The notes: generated from the sequence alone by a model not told the origin. 64,000 nt of DNA from Marinilactibacillus psychrotolerans (GCF_900101525.1 NZ_FMZD01000009.1:37975-101974), one strand, 5' to 3'; numbered from the stretch's first letter, positions 1 to 10,283 are shown. Made by a program: numbers and translations.

Positions 1-1727
1 GCAATGCTGCTTGCAGTTGCATATCCGTGGGCCACAATAATCGCTTTGGCAAAGGTAGATTCTCGAGCTACTCCTAGGTGATCAAGATAAAGGGTAAGCA
101 ATATTTTATCCATATCTAATATTTCGATATCCAATTTTGGTTGTATCAAGGTCAGTAGACGTTCTGTGTATTGATACTGTGTGGTATAAATTTGTGCTAC
201 TTTTTCTTTACACTCCTTTATCAAATTGATTAATTCAATACTGTCTGGCTGCCAGCGAACTGTACTGCGTTGAAACAGATAATAACTAATGGCATAAACT
301 GTATTTCCATTAAATGCAATTTGGTAAGATGCTTCCATTTGTCTTAATGTATCTCGGACATACTGTGTCATAAATAAAAGCAATTCTTGTTTCTGTTCTC
401 TATCTGTCTCAAAAATCAAGAAATCAAACAAATTTTCTACTTCTTGCTTCATACTTTCTTCTGATTCAGTTAAATCTAATTTATTATTACTAAATTCAAT
501 CAGCAACTTTTTATACGTATGAACAATCCGTTGTTGATCAGGATTTTTTTGAGCCACTAAATTCTCTAAAACAGTCGACTCATCAATTCGAATACTTTCT
601 TCAACTACTGCACTTGTATTCAGTACACTATGAAGCATAAACTCAGGAGACAAATGATGAATAGCCACTTTTACTTCTGCTTGTTCTCTTTGCATTGAAA
701 AGGCATTTGCAGTAGTAACCTTCACTACATTTTTCAATTCTCCAATATTCCCTTTATATGTCCCGTTTTTCAATAAATGCAATACTTGTCCACTAATTAC
801 TAGTGGTACTTTTATTTTCCGTTGCTCTTTTACCAGGAAATCATAAATCATTTCTAACCGTTCATTTGGAGTACGGCTACTCAAAGGAGGTAATTCTACT
901 CTAATTGGAATTCGCCGCATAAATGTTGTTAAAAAGTTACTTGAAATATCTTCTGTAGTAGCAAAGAATAGTCTCACTTTTACTTTTCTCGGGTTATTTG
1001 ACTCTCCCATTCGATAGATGATTCCCTGATCTAAATAAGTAAATAATTTTTCTTGTCCTTCTGCGTTCAATCGATGAACTTCATCCAGAAACAATATCCC
1101 TCCTTCTGCTTCTTCAAAAGCGCCTTTTCGATTTTCTTCTGCTCCTGTATAAGCACCTTTGACATGTCCAAATAATTGACTGGTTAATAATTCCGGATTA
1201 TTCGCATATTGAGCACAATTCAAAGTCACAAATGGAGCATCTTCTTCGATTAAATCATTGATTAAACAGAATTGATGGAGCATCTTGACCATATAACTTT
1301 TTCCTGTTCCGCTCTCTCCTGTTAATATAACTGGTAAACCATTATCAGGATAATATACAGCGGTTTTTAATTGCTCAATACTTCGAGATAGACTGGCTCT
1401 GTTTCCTATGAGTACTGAGAAAAAATCTGCTTTATTATAGAATAAAGGTTGATCATTTTTCAACTCTTCTAGACTACTGTATATAGTTTTAGAAAGTAAA
1501 TAAAACTGATTTTCAAAAGCTTCTTTGTGCAAAAAATACACAGGTCGAGTATTGATTTTAACAATGATCTCCTGCTCATTTAATTGACTCAAATAATGAC
1601 TAACGGTATTTCGTTTGATTTCAAATTTTTCAGCTATTTTTTTTGCCGTAAAAATATCGCTTACATTTTCCTGATCAAAGAAAGCCGTTTGGTTTTTCAA
1701 ATAATCAGCTAATTTTTCTCTTAACAT
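1..1727 (-). CDS. levR: LevR/ManR-type sigma-54 transcriptional activator (partial, C-terminus outside window)
   Basis: Activates a sigma-54 mannose PTS operon in response to PTS phosphorylation. The 575 codons present read: N-terminal helix-turn-helix (about 1-60), AAA+ domain with Walker A GESGTGKS (137-144), the sigma-54-contacting loop GAYTGA (191-196) and Walker B ILFLDE (211-216), then a helical PRD-like region, and the start of a EIIA-Man domain with its conserved IIVAHG histidine close to the window edge. The start ATG has a clear GAGGTGGG site. It lies downstream of manO and of a strong terminator, so it probably has its own promoter. Its likely target is the -24/-12 promoter near position 5577. 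The rest of the protein (second PRD) lies outside the window. Confidence 0.93.
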   Translation of the reverse strand, partial: MLREKLADYLKNQTAFFDQENVSDIFTAKKIAEKFEIKRNTVSHYLSQLNEQEIIVKINTRPVYFLHKEAFENQFYLLSKTIYSSLEELKNDQPLFYNKADFFSVLIGNRASLSRSIEQLKTAVYYPDNGLPVILTGESGTGKSYMVKMLHQFCLINDLIEEDAPFVTLNCAQYANNPELLTSQLFGHVKGAYTGAEENRKGAFEEAEGGILFLDEVHRLNAEGQEKLFTYLDQGIIYRMGESNNPRKVKVRLFFATTEDISSNFLTTFMRRIPIRVELPPLSSRTPNERLEMIYDFLVKEQRKIKVPLVISGQVLHLLKNGTYKGNIGELKNVVKVTTANAFSMQREQAEVKVAIHHLSPEFMLHSVLNTSAVVEESIRIDESTVLENLVAQKNPDQQRIVHTYKKLLIEFSNNKLDLTESEESMKQEVENLFDFLIFETDREQKQELLLFMTQYVRDTLRQMEASYQIAFNGNTVYAISYYLFQRSTVRWQPDSIELINLIKECKEKVAQIYTTQYQYTERLLTLIQPKLDIEILDMDKILLTLYLDHLGVARESTFAKAIIVAHGYATASSI

Positions 1728-1943
1728 TATTTCCCACCTCAATTTTATATTAGGGGAATATTCTAAGAAGTCAATCTTTTGTTAATTCTTCTGCTTTAGA
1801 ATTTCTCTACCCTAGCCCCCTTGTCATTAAATATTACTCATAAATACTATTATTTAGAAATACTCAATATATGCTAGTTCTCTATTGATTGATTTATATA
1901 GGGCCCTTTCTAAAAATAAAGCAATTCCTTTAAAAATACTCAA

Positions 1944-2001
1944 AAAACACAATGTTATTAATATTTTATCAAACAAAATATTAATGAACATTGTGTTTTA
2001 G
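1944..2001 (-). terminator. Rho-independent terminator after manO
   Basis: Very long inverted repeat: AAAACACAATGTT and its complement flank AT-rich inner arms and a short loop, ending in a T-run on the minus strand. It separates manO from the LevR gene. Confidence 0.8.
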
Positions 2002-2092
2002 AATTTTTCATATAGTAAACGAAAGACATTTTAATACTCTATACTTTCTCCAGTTAACATAAGCTGATTATCAATAAATAGATATGCGTTTG

Positions 2093-2473
2093 CTATTTGT
2101 TTCTTTTCTTTCCTATTGATTTAAAAGCACGCTTAAGGACATCAAAAAAGCTTAACGAATGTATCATATGCTCTGGATCAATATATACTTGTATAGCTCG
2201 AAGAACTTTCTTAGGATGTTTTGATGCAAAAGAAAATGTCCCAGATCTTTTTGTTTCAATCGCATAACGAGGTATCCATCTACCCTTAAACATAACAGAA
2301 GCAATAACATTCTCTACTTCTTCCCATGGAATTTGAATAAATTTACGTGTATCACGCTCATTAAAAAATTCAAATCCATTATTACCAATCATTATTTTTC
2401 CATAATCAGTTAATCCCGTAAAAGCGGTAGCATCTATTACCAAGTCAACTTTTGTATTAATTGATTCAACCAT
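2093..2473 (-). CDS. manO: DUF956 protein ManO
   Basis: Small (126 aa) soluble protein of family DUF956, which nearly always sits beside mannose PTS genes in Lactobacillales and is named ManO there. It is thought to modulate the PTS operon, but the mechanism is not established. No membrane segment is seen; the C-terminus is basic (KSIGKKRNK). The start has a TTGGAGCGG ribosome site. A hairpin terminator lies between it and the IID gene, so it may be expressed by read-through or from its own promoter. Confidence 0.85.
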   Translation of the reverse strand: MVESINTKVDLVIDATAFTGLTDYGKIMIGNNGFEFFNERDTRKFIQIPWEEVENVIASVMFKGRWIPRYAIETKRSGTFSFASKHPKKVLRAIQVYIDPEHMIHSLSFFDVLKRAFKSIGKKRNK

Positions 2474-2536
2474 TCTATCCGCTCCAATTTCTTTATTTAT
2501 TTCTATTATACGTGGATTTAAGTACTTATATCAATA

Positions 2537-2572
2537 AAAAAAGTGACTGAGAGTTAGACCCAGCCACTTTTA
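2537..2572 (-). terminator. Terminator downstream of PTS IID gene
   Basis: Stem AAAGTGGCTG / CAGTCACTTT with one G-T pair, followed by a T-run on the minus strand. It may attenuate expression of manO relative to the PTS genes. Confidence 0.7.
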
Positions 2573-2610
2573 TACGAATTAGTGTTGATCCACAAACTTT
2601 TATAAACCTT

Positions 2611-3525
2611 TTATAAAAGTCCGATTACGTGTCCACCAATACCAACTATAAATAGTCCAAGAATAATGATAATTGGATTTACTTTTTTCTTAAGCAAATA
2701 CATGCATAGCAATGTTAGAAGTAATGGTGCTAGTCCTGGAATTAATTGATCTAAGTTATTTTGTAATGAAGTTACTTTAGTAGGAGAAAGGGCTAATCCT
2801 GAGTTGAATTGTTCAAAAGCTGTACGAATACCTTCTGATCCTGATGGTAGTGCATCCCAATCAATATAAGCTCCTTCGTCTAAAGGTACTCTAGAAACTA
2901 TAGGTTGGAAATTGATTGAAACCCACCTTTGAACTAAAGCTGCTAACACAAACATTCCTAGAACTGAGGCACCTTTTGTAATATCTTGCAATAATCCACC
3001 TGAAAGGTCATCTGTAATTGCTGACCCTGCTTTATAACCAAATTCCTGTGTATACCACATGAATCCCCAACGAATAAGATTCCAAGCTACAAAGAAAAGA
3101 ATTGGACCTAAAATACTTCCACCTATCGCTAGAGATGCACCTAGAGCACCTAACATTGGACGTACAGTAAACCAGAAAACAGGATCGCCAACACCTGCTA
3201 AAGGTCCCATCATCCCAACTTTAACACCTTGAATTGCTACATCATCTACTGCTACACCATTTGCACGTTCTTCTTCAAGAGCTAAAGTAACTCCAAGGAT
3301 AGGAGATGCAATATATGGGTGCGTATTAAAAAACTCTAAATGACGTTTTAAAGCTGCTGCACGATCTTCTTTTGTTGTATATAATTTTTTGATTGCGGGA
3401 ATCATTGAGTAAGCCCAACCACCATTTTGCATACGTTCGTAGTTCCAAGAACCTTGGATAAAGGTAGAACGCCATGCTACGGCTAATCGATTTCTTTTAG
3501 ATAGTTCAATTTTTTCTGCTGCCAT
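2611..3525 (-). CDS. manN: Mannose-family PTS system component IID
   Basis: Membrane component IID of the mannose/glucose/fructose PTS, forming the sugar channel with IIC. The 304 aa length is normal. The N-terminal half has the family's conserved stretches (GSWNYERMQNGGWAYSMIPA, GDPVFWFTVRP), and hydrophobic segments lie near 130-160, 190-205 and at the C-terminus (about 265-304). It is the last PTS gene, 21 bp after IIC, with a good GGAGG site. Transcription is probably from the sigma-54 promoter upstream of IIAB. Substrate specificity cannot be read from the sequence; mannose/glucose is usual. Confidence 0.95.
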   Translation of the reverse strand: MAAEKIELSKRNRLAVAWRSTFIQGSWNYERMQNGGWAYSMIPAIKKLYTTKEDRAAALKRHLEFFNTHPYIASPILGVTLALEEERANGVAVDDVAIQGVKVGMMGPLAGVGDPVFWFTVRPMLGALGASLAIGGSILGPILFFVAWNLIRWGFMWYTQEFGYKAGSAITDDLSGGLLQDITKGASVLGMFVLAALVQRWVSINFQPIVSRVPLDEGAYIDWDALPSGSEGIRTAFEQFNSGLALSPTKVTSLQNNLDQLIPGLAPLLLTLLCMYLLKKKVNPIIIILGLFIVGIGGHVIGLL

Positions 3526-3546
3526 GTTTTAATTCCTCCTTTGAAA

Positions 3547-4344
3547 TTAATAATCGTTTAAGATATCGCCTAATGGATCTCCAGAATTACTTCCGCCATT
3601 TGAAGAGCCACCCATTTTAGAAAGATTCAAGTAAATTAATGCCATAGCCACACCTAGAGCACCTAGAGCAATCAAAGTTAAATCAGTCATCGCTGCTACT
3701 ACAAAACCAATAGCGAAAAATGGCCATACTTCTTTTGTTGCAATCATATTAATAACCATTGCATAACCAACCGCAACGACCATTCCACCACCGATAGCCA
3801 TACCATCAGTTAGCCAAGCTGGCATAGAAGTCAAGAATGCTTGAACTGATTCAGCTGGAATGAATAAAAGTGCTGCTGCTGGAACTGCTATCCGCACTCC
3901 TTGCATACAAACCGCCGCTATATGAAGGAATTCGATTTTTCTAAAATTACCTTCTTCAGCTGCACTATCCATTAAATGTACGATCGGAACAGCTAATGTA
4001 CGAACGATCATTGTTAAGAAAAGACCTGCTACTGCAAGTGGAATCGCAATTGCAATTGCTGTTGAAACTCCATTTACGCCTTGTCCACCTAATACTAAAA
4101 TAATTGCTGATGCTACAGATGCCAATGCTGCATCTGGTGCTACGGCAGCTCCAATATTTGCCCAACCTAATGCGAGCATTTGAAGTGTTCCGCCTAAAAT
4201 AATACCTGCTGTCAAGTTACCTGTTACTAAACCGATTAGTGTACATGCTACTAGTGGTTGATGGAATTGGAATTCATCCAAGATCCCTTCTATACCTGCC
4301 AAGAACGCAACAAAAACTACTAGAACCATTGATATAATAGACAT
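3547..4344 (-). CDS. manM: Mannose-family PTS system component IIC
   Basis: Polytopic membrane permease (265 aa) of the mannose-type PTS, pairing with IID. Several hydrophobic helices are visible from residue 1 to about 240, with the conserved GNLTAGIILGGTLQMLALGW region near 40-62. The C-terminal tail is a glycine/serine/asparagine-rich linker (GGSSNGGSNSGD), common in Lactobacillales homologues. The gene is 26 bp downstream of IIAB and has an AGGAGG site. Confidence 0.95.
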   Translation of the reverse strand: MSIISMVLVVFVAFLAGIEGILDEFQFHQPLVACTLIGLVTGNLTAGIILGGTLQMLALGWANIGAAVAPDAALASVASAIILVLGGQGVNGVSTAIAIAIPLAVAGLFLTMIVRTLAVPIVHLMDSAAEEGNFRKIEFLHIAAVCMQGVRIAVPAAALLFIPAESVQAFLTSMPAWLTDGMAIGGGMVVAVGYAMVINMIATKEVWPFFAIGFVVAAMTDLTLIALGALGVAMALIYLNLSKMGGSSNGGSNSGDPLGDILNDY

Positions 4345-4370
4345 AATAGACCTCCTACTTAATTTTTTTA

Positions 4371-5363
4371 TTATTTGTTTGCTAATTCATTTTTTGCTTT
4401 TTTCATAATTTCATTCATATTGCCGCGGTTATCGTTGGGTACTTTACGTACATCAAACTTAACACCTTTTTCTTTAAGCTTTTCAAAAGCTTCTACATCA
4501 TTTTGTCCCATAGAGAGCACATTATTTACAACGACTTTACCAACTGAATGAGCAAGTGATCCAACATTGACTTCTTCAATCTCTACGCCGCCTTCAACTA
4601 CTCTAAGAACATCTTCGGGGTTTTCAAATAATAATAGTGCTTTAGTATTCCCGAAACGAGGGTCTTTAGATATTTCAATCATCTTATCAATTGGAATAAC
4701 ATTTGCTTTAACTCCTGGTGGTGTAGCTTGTTCGATTAATCTCTTACGAAGATCATCTTTTGAAACTGCATCGGAGACAACAATAATACGGTTTGGCTGT
4801 GTTGTTTTAGTCCATGCTGTTGCTACTTGTCCATGTAATAAACGAGAATCTACACGTGTTAAAACGATTTTTATTTTTCCATCTCCAACAACTGTATTAG
4901 GAGGTAGTTCTCCTTTAGGTTGTCCATCGTCTGCAATTTCAACTCCATTAGCCGATGTAGGTTGCAATTCCTCAGGTCTGACCTTTACACCATCTTTTGC
5001 TGTTTCAATAATATGTGCGGCAATTTCTTGAGCAGATGTCATTGACAAGCGAGATGCATAGGCTTCTATTAACATTGGTAAATTCAAACCAGCAACGATT
5101 GCCCATTTATCTTTATTTTCTTCAAATAAAGTATTAGCTTGATTAAATGGAGTACCTCCCCATAGATCCACCAAAAATAGTACTTCATCTTGATCATCGA
5201 ATGATGCAATTGCTCTCTTCATTTTTGCTTTGACATCTTCAGGACCTTCACTTGGCATCAAGGTAATAGCTTTAACATTCTCTTGTTCTCCAAAGATCAT
5301 TGCACCGGATTGCAAGATGCCTTCAGCGAATTCGCCATGGCTTGCTAGTATAATTCCTACCAT
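4371..5363 (-). CDS. manL: Mannose-family PTS system component IIAB
   Basis: Cytoplasmic phosphotransfer protein of 330 aa. The IIA domain (1-140) begins [11 protein letters not shown] with phospho-acceptor His9. A proline/glycine-containing linker (about 140-162) leads to the IIB domain, whose phosphorylated histidine lies in DSRLLHGQ (His177). Phosphate passes from HPr to IIA, then IIB, then the sugar entering through IIC-IID. It is the first gene of the operon, with an AGGAGG site 7 bp before ATG and a leader of about 190 nt to the predicted sigma-54 start. Confidence 0.96.
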   Translation of the reverse strand: MVGIILASHGEFAEGILQSGAMIFGEQENVKAITLMPSEGPEDVKAKMKRAIASFDDQDEVLFLVDLWGGTPFNQANTLFEENKDKWAIVAGLNLPMLIEAYASRLSMTSAQEIAAHIIETAKDGVKVRPEELQPTSANGVEIADDGQPKGELPPNTVVGDGKIKIVLTRVDSRLLHGQVATAWTKTTQPNRIIVVSDAVSKDDLRKRLIEQATPPGVKANVIPIDKMIEISKDPRFGNTKALLLFENPEDVLRVVEGGVEIEEVNVGSLAHSVGKVVVNNVLSMGQNDVEAFEKLKEKGVKFDVRKVPNDNRGNMNEIMKKAKNELANK

Positions 5364-5568
5364 TTCTTAACCTCCTAAATAGTTTCTTTCTATTACTTTT
5401 AGACACGTTTATCAAAATAAGTTTCCTTAATTTGATTGTTCTGTCTATAACTCAAATATTTTTTATTCTTTCTTACACTATTTCCCCCTTTCAATTTTCC
5501 CGATTCTCTAAACTTTCTATAAGTCTAGAGGGACAAAAACTATATTATTTGTCCGTCATCTACTATAT

Positions 5569-5585
5569 TGCAAGTTCCGTGCCAA
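5569..5585 (-). promoter_or_regulatory. Sigma-54 (-24/-12) promoter of the mannose PTS operon
   Basis: On the minus strand TTGGCACGGAACTTGCA matches the RpoN consensus TGGCAC-N5-TTGC exactly, with GG and GC at the right spacing. It lies about 205 bp upstream of the IIAB start, and a LevR-type activator with a GAYTGA loop is encoded downstream. Confidence 0.93.
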
Positions 5586-5588
5586 CTT

Positions 5589-5710
5589 TAGTGTATCGTT
5601 CAAAAACCCTATATTAATAACTTATAAATAGACAAAAAAACAAAAACAGATACACTAAATAGTGTATCTGTTTTTGTTTCAAGTTTTTATGCTGATTAAT
5701 AATAGTGTAT
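5589..5710. promoter_or_regulatory. Repeated TAGTGTATC boxes, candidate activator (UAS) sites
   Basis: TAGTGTATC occurs at 5589-5597 and 5660-5668, its complement GATACACTA at 5649-5657, and TAGTGTAT at 5703-5710. All are just upstream of the sigma-54 promoter, where a LevR-type activator would bind. Two copies also form the arms of the terminator hairpin of the preceding gene. The role is inferred from position and repetition only. Confidence 0.5.
5634..5676 (-). terminator. Terminator of the glycerophosphodiesterase gene
   Basis: Perfect 16-bp stem (5641-5656 with 5661-5676, loop AAAT) followed on the minus strand by seven T residues. Confidence 0.88.
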
Positions 5711-5720
5711 TGTCCAATTT

Positions 5721-6446
5721 TCACATCTCTACATATCCCTTATCTTGAATCTCCTTAAGACGATCAGGAAAATCTGTAATTATAGCATTTATCCCCACAT
5801 TTATTGCTTTTTCTAAATCCAATTTCTCATTGATTGTCCAAGTATTGATTTTTAAATCGTAATAATCTGCATATTCTATTAATTCTTCATTTAAAGATAA
5901 TGCATTTGGATGAATATAGTCCATTCCGATCTCTTTGGCTTTTTGGATAATTTGTTTAGTACATTTCGATGTCAACAGTCCAGTCTGAATCGTCGCATTG
6001 AATTTTTTAACTCGAATCATATTTTCTTTGTGAAAAGAAGATATGATTATCTGTTTTTCTAATCCATACTCTTCAATCATTTTTAATACTTTCTTTTCTA
6101 ATCCAATATCATTACCGTTAACTGTTTTAAGTTCGATATTGGTAAGCAGGTTTTTATCCTGCATCCATTCAAAGTATTCTTTTAAAGTCGGGATTTTTTG
6201 TTCTGCTAATCCTTCCTGATCTTTACTATTAATGGATAGAGACTTAAGTTCATCTAAAGTCCATTCCGTTAATTGTCCTTTGTCACTTGTTAACCGTTCT
6301 AAAGTATCATCATGGAAAATAACGATCGTTCCATCTTTCGTTAATTGGGCATCTAATTCAATACCGTCAGCCCCCACTTCGTAAGCTTTTCGAAATGCAA
6401 TCATCGTATTTTCTGGATACTTCCCACTAAATCCTCGGTGGGCCAA
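5721..6446 (-). CDS. Glycerophosphodiester phosphodiesterase
   Basis: Hydrolyses glycerophosphodiesters to glycerol-3-phosphate and an alcohol. The GDPD-family motif AHRGFSGKYPENT is at the very start, followed by GADGIELDAQLTKDG and FHDDTLERLT with the metal-binding Glu and Asp; NIELK and a C-terminal WTINEK are also typical. At 241 aa it is a full cytoplasmic domain with no signal peptide. There is no ATG: the frame begins with TTG eight bases after AGGA, which I accept as the start. It is monocistronic, ending at a strong hairpin. Confidence 0.9.
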   Translation of the reverse strand: MAHRGFSGKYPENTMIAFRKAYEVGADGIELDAQLTKDGTIVIFHDDTLERLTSDKGQLTEWTLDELKSLSINSKDQEGLAEQKIPTLKEYFEWMQDKNLLTNIELKTVNGNDIGLEKKVLKMIEEYGLEKQIIISSFHKENMIRVKKFNATIQTGLLTSKCTKQIIQKAKEIGMDYIHPNALSLNEELIEYADYYDLKINTWTINEKLDLEKAINVGINAIITDFPDRLKEIQDKGYVEM

Positions 6447-6608
6447 ATTTAATGTCCTAATCCTATTTACTTCCCTTCTAAAGATCTGCTCAGTTATTTT
6501 GCTTACATAGTTATTTTGCTGTTATTCTATAAAAAGAGTGTAGCATAAGAATATAAATTTAATGCATTTTTTACTACTATTTTATTAAGTTTGTATAGTA
6601 TTTTATTA

Positions 6609-6647
6609 TAAAAACCCCTGAAAGTTAGACTATATCCTAACTTTCAG
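6609..6647 (-). terminator. Terminator of the SDR gene
   Basis: Stem CTGAAAGTTAG / CTAACTTTCAG with an 8-nt loop, followed by GGGGTTTTTAT on the minus strand. Confidence 0.85.
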
Positions 6648-6668
6648 AAGTAATATTTAGAGAGTATT

Positions 6669-7742
6669 TTATCTTGCTACTTTATATTTTTTAGACTGCA
6701 TACATTTCAAAGCTGTTAGAGCAACTCCTACAGTTATAGCTGCTGCCGTTACACCTGGATTTTTTTTCGCTTTTACCATTAAGCTTTTTGGTCGGTGCCA
6801 GCCTAAGTTATTGCCACGCTCATCCAAATCTTCTTTATGCTCATAGAGATTACCTGCCTCAGGAGCTGGCGCTTTTGTATTTTCATCATAATTAGTTGGA
6901 TACGTATTAATCTCCATGATTTTATCTGTTAATCTAGGATACAGCATACCTACAATTGAGAAAAACTTAGACTGTGTTCCAACATACATATCGCGTTTAG
7001 GGTGTTCAGCAACATGAAGAATGGCTTCTGCTACACTTTCTGGTGGGTAAACGACCCCTTTATGGGTTGGTTTTTTATTGATGTAACTTGTTGCGTGATC
7101 TGTATAAGGGGTATCTACTCTAGCTGGATGAATTTGGGAAAGAACTACTGGTGCGTGTTCTTTTTCCAGCTCCATACGTACAGCATCTGTAAACCCTCTA
7201 ATAGCATGTTTACTGGCTGAATAACTTGATTGAACTGGAAAAGCACGATTCCCAACAACACTACCCATATTAATAATAGATCCCGGTTCATTCTTTTCTT
7301 TATAATGAGCGATGGCTCTACGAGTCCCGTAGACTACTCCCCAGAAATTAATATCAAATAATTGGCGCATATCTTTAATTGGAATTTCTGCTGAGTATCC
7401 ATAAATAGACACCGCAGCATTATTTAACCATGTATCAAATCCGCCGAATTTTTCAATTGCTTTTTCGGCAATTTTATCTATATCTTCTTCTTTAGATACA
7501 TCGGCTACGACATAGACAAATTCAGTTCCTCTAACTTTCAGCTCTTTTTCTAATATACTTAATGCTTCTTCATTTCTTGAAGCTAATACCAGCTTTACAC
7601 CTTGCTCTGCAGCCATTCTAGCAGTCACTAGACCAATTCCACTCGTAGCACCTGTGATGACCATTACCTGATCTTTTAATTTTTTCAATTTTAATTTCAT
7701 ACTATTTAATGGCATTCCTTTATCTACTGCTCTTTGTTCCAT
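6669..7742 (-). CDS. SDR-family oxidoreductase
   Basis: Classical short-chain dehydrogenase: cofactor motif TGATSGIG near residues 31-38, NNAAVS, and catalytic Ser-Tyr-Lys (SVVGN, YSASK). It has 357 aa, about 100 more than a minimal SDR. The C-terminal extension covers a substrate-side region with YPTNYDE and ends in a hydrophobic stretch (TAAAITVGVALTALKC) that could touch the membrane. Such long SDRs are common in Firmicutes and are usually unassigned; the substrate is unknown. The ATG has an AAGGAGG site 8 bp upstream. It is monocistronic. Confidence 0.85.
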   Translation of the reverse strand: MEQRAVDKGMPLNSMKLKLKKLKDQVMVITGATSGIGLVTARMAAEQGVKLVLASRNEEALSILEKELKVRGTEFVYVVADVSKEEDIDKIAEKAIEKFGGFDTWLNNAAVSIYGYSAEIPIKDMRQLFDINFWGVVYGTRRAIAHYKEKNEPGSIINMGSVVGNRAFPVQSSYSASKHAIRGFTDAVRMELEKEHAPVVLSQIHPARVDTPYTDHATSYINKKPTHKGVVYPPESVAEAILHVAEHPKRDMYVGTQSKFFSIVGMLYPRLTDKIMEINTYPTNYDENTKAPAPEAGNLYEHKEDLDERGNNLGWHRPKSLMVKAKKNPGVTAAAITVGVALTALKCMQSKKYKVAR

Positions 7743-7850
7743 ATTACATTCCTCCTTAGATAAATATCCATTCCTATTTCTTATTGTTCATTTTATTGAA
7801 AAACAAATAGACTATTCAACTTATAGACCTTATTCGTTATAACTTAGTAC

Positions 7851-10223
7851 TTAATCTAACATAGCCCATTTCCACTCCCTAACTTCAGGCATATCTTCGC
7901 CATGTTCACGAATATACGCATGGTGCTTACTGAGGCGTTTATCCATTTCTACTTCAAAATCTTGTGCTTCAAATCCATATACCATTTTAGCTGCATCTTT
8001 TGCTAAACTAAATCGGTCTAGTTCGTTCAAAACCCTCATATCGAATGGTGTAGTAACAGCTCCATTTTCCCTATATCCATGAATAGAAATAGGATGAATG
8101 GGTCTATCAAAGAAAATATCTCTAATTAATCCTTCATAACTATGATAGGCAAACAAAATAGGCTTATCTGGAGTGAAATACGCGTCAAATTCACTATCTG
8201 TTAATCCGTGAGCGTCTATCTTCTGATGACGTAACTTGAACAAATCAACTACATTGATAAAACGAATATGCATTTCTGGAAAATAATCTTTAAGAATTGT
8301 AATTGCTGCTAATGATTCTAAGTTAGGTTCTGTTCCTGCGGCAACCATTATAATGTCAGGTTCTTCATCTTGATCTGTACTTGCCCAATCAATTTTTTTC
8401 AAGCCGTTTTCTACTAATTCTTCTGCTTCATCAGCTGAATAGAACTGCGGACGCGGATGTTTACTAGAAACAATTAAATTGATTTTTTGTTTAGAACTTA
8501 ACACTTTTGACATTACAGCCATCAAAGTATTTGCATCAGCTGGATAATACGCACGAATATATTCTGGTTTTTTTTCAGCCAGATGAGTCACAATGCCTGG
8601 ATCTTGATGCGTATATCCATTGTGGTCCTGCTGATAAACAGAAGAAGATGCGATTACATTCAGTGAAGGATAATCGTTTCGCCATTCTAATTCATCCGCT
8701 TTTCTGATCCATTTAAAATGCTGCGTCAGCATAGAATCCACTATTCTCAAGAAGCCTTCATAACTTACGAAGAAACCATGTCGTCCAGTTAAAACATATC
8801 CTTCCAGCCAGCCTTCTGCCTGATTTTCCGATAGCTGAGAATCAATCACTCTTCCTGCCGTACCCATTGATGCATCATTTGGCTCATGTGTAGGTTCCAT
8901 CCATTGACGATCAGTCACTTCCAACACTGCATTCAACCGATTTGAATTGAGTTCATCTACACTGAAAATTCGAAAGTTATCTGGATTTTTAACGACAATG
9001 TCACGGCTATATTTACCAAATTCCGTCATATCTTGTTTCTTTTCTGCTCCAGGGGTTGCGATTGAAACAGCGTATTCTTTCCAGTCTAGCACATCTAGTG
9101 GCTTAGAATTAATTCCGCTATTCGTAATTGGATGAGCAGACATTCTATTTTCATATTTTGGCGCAATGGCTTTGATATCCTCTTTTAACTTACCCTTTTC
9201 ATCAAATAGCTCTTCTGGTCTATAGGATTTTAACCAGTCTACTAGTGCCTCACTATCTTCCATATCATTCTGTTCTACTGGAATGGGAATCTGGTGAGAT
9301 CTAAAAGAACCTTCAACCGGTTTATTATCCCAGAATTTTGGTCCCGTCCAACCTTTAGGTGTTCGCAGTATAAACACCGGCCAAGTTGGCATTGCAAATT
9401 TAGTTTCCTTATTTTCTCTGGCAGATTTTTGAATCATCTGAATCTTTTCAATTGCTTCATCCAGTTTTTCCGCCATTTCCGGATGCAATTTCTCAGCATC
9501 GTCTCCTTCAACAAATATCGGATCCCAGCCTAATCCTTTAAAATACTGAGTCAGTTCTTTATCTGTTTTTCTTGAAAGAATCGTTGGATTTGCAATCTTA
9601 TACCCATTTAAACAAAGTATTGGCAGCACTGCCCCATCTTTTCTAGGATTGATAAACACGTTAGAGAACCAAGAAGTTGCCAAGGCTCCTGTTTCCGCTT
9701 CACCATCTCCTATGGTTACAGCAGCAATCATTTCTGGATTATCCAATATTGCACCTGTAGCATGCGACAAGGCATATCCTAATTCTCCACCTTCATGTAT
9801 AGAGCCAGGAGTTTCTGGTGCTGCATGTGACCCAATTCCACCTGGAAAAGAAAACTGTTTGAATAGTTTTTGCATTCCTTGTTCATCTTGGGAAATTTCT
9901 GGATAGATCTGTGAGTAAGTACCATCTAAATATGCATTTGATACCATTACTTGTCCACCATGACCGGGACCTTCAATGAAAAACATATTTAGCTTATATT
10001 TATTGATGACCCGATTCAAGTGAGCATAAACAAAATTCTGTCCTGGGATTGTACCCCAGTGACCAATTGGATTGACTTTAATATCGGTTGACTTTAAAAC
10101 GGTCTTAAGTAGAGGATTATCTTTTAAAAACAATTGACCAACTGATAAATAGTTAGCTGCTCGCCACCAAGCATCTACTTTATTTAAATAGTCTCTTGAT
10201 GAAAAATCTTGTAATTTTTCCAT
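7851..10223 (-). CDS. xfp: Xylulose-5-phosphate/fructose-6-phosphate phosphoketolase
   Basis: Thiamine-diphosphate enzyme that splits xylulose-5-P (and/or fructose-6-P) with phosphate into acetyl phosphate and an aldose phosphate, the key step of heterolactic fermentation. About 790 aa. Diagnostic stretches are [30 protein letters not shown] (ThDP-binding), and in the C-terminal half [12 protein letters not shown] and SSKHPRPQF. The frame opens further upstream, but AAAAGGAGA lies inside that extension, so ATG at 10223 (MEKLQDFSS) is the better start. A palindrome overlaps its promoter. Confidence 0.96.
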   Translation of the reverse strand: MEKLQDFSSRDYLNKVDAWWRAANYLSVGQLFLKDNPLLKTVLKSTDIKVNPIGHWGTIPGQNFVYAHLNRVINKYKLNMFFIEGPGHGGQVMVSNAYLDGTYSQIYPEISQDEQGMQKLFKQFSFPGGIGSHAAPETPGSIHEGGELGYALSHATGAILDNPEMIAAVTIGDGEAETGALATSWFSNVFINPRKDGAVLPILCLNGYKIANPTILSRKTDKELTQYFKGLGWDPIFVEGDDAEKLHPEMAEKLDEAIEKIQMIQKSARENKETKFAMPTWPVFILRTPKGWTGPKFWDNKPVEGSFRSHQIPIPVEQNDMEDSEALVDWLKSYRPEELFDEKGKLKEDIKAIAPKYENRMSAHPITNSGINSKPLDVLDWKEYAVSIATPGAEKKQDMTEFGKYSRDIVVKNPDNFRIFSVDELNSNRLNAVLEVTDRQWMEPTHEPNDASMGTAGRVIDSQLSENQAEGWLEGYVLTGRHGFFVSYEGFLRIVDSMLTQHFKWIRKADELEWRNDYPSLNVIASSSVYQQDHNGYTHQDPGIVTHLAEKKPEYIRAYYPADANTLMAVMSKVLSSKQKINLIVSSKHPRPQFYSADEAEELVENGLKKIDWASTDQDEEPDIIMVAAGTEPNLESLAAITILKDYFPEMHIRFINVVDLFKLRHQKIDAHGLTDSEFDAYFTPDKPILFAYHSYEGLIRDIFFDRPIHPISIHGYRENGAVTTPFDMRVLNELDRFSLAKDAAKMVYGFEAQDFEVEMDKRLSKHHAYIREHGEDMPEVREWKWAMLD

Positions 10224-10243
10224 GACCATTCTCCTTTTCATTC

Positions 10244-10283
10244 GTATAGTTTCACTATACCGCTACAAGAAAGCAAGAAACAA
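10244..10283 (-). promoter_or_regulatory. xfp promoter with overlapping palindrome
   Basis: On the minus strand TTGTTT (10278-10283), 18 bp, TATAGT (10254-10259). The -10 is the left arm of a perfect inverted repeat GTATAGT-TTC-ACTATAC (10244-10260), well placed to be a repressor operator. No cre-like site was seen. Confidence 0.5.

Noticed and set aside
5432..5617. Open frame on the plus strand in the PTS leader
   Set aside because: It crosses the sigma-54 promoter and leader, has no ribosome site and a low-complexity sequence.
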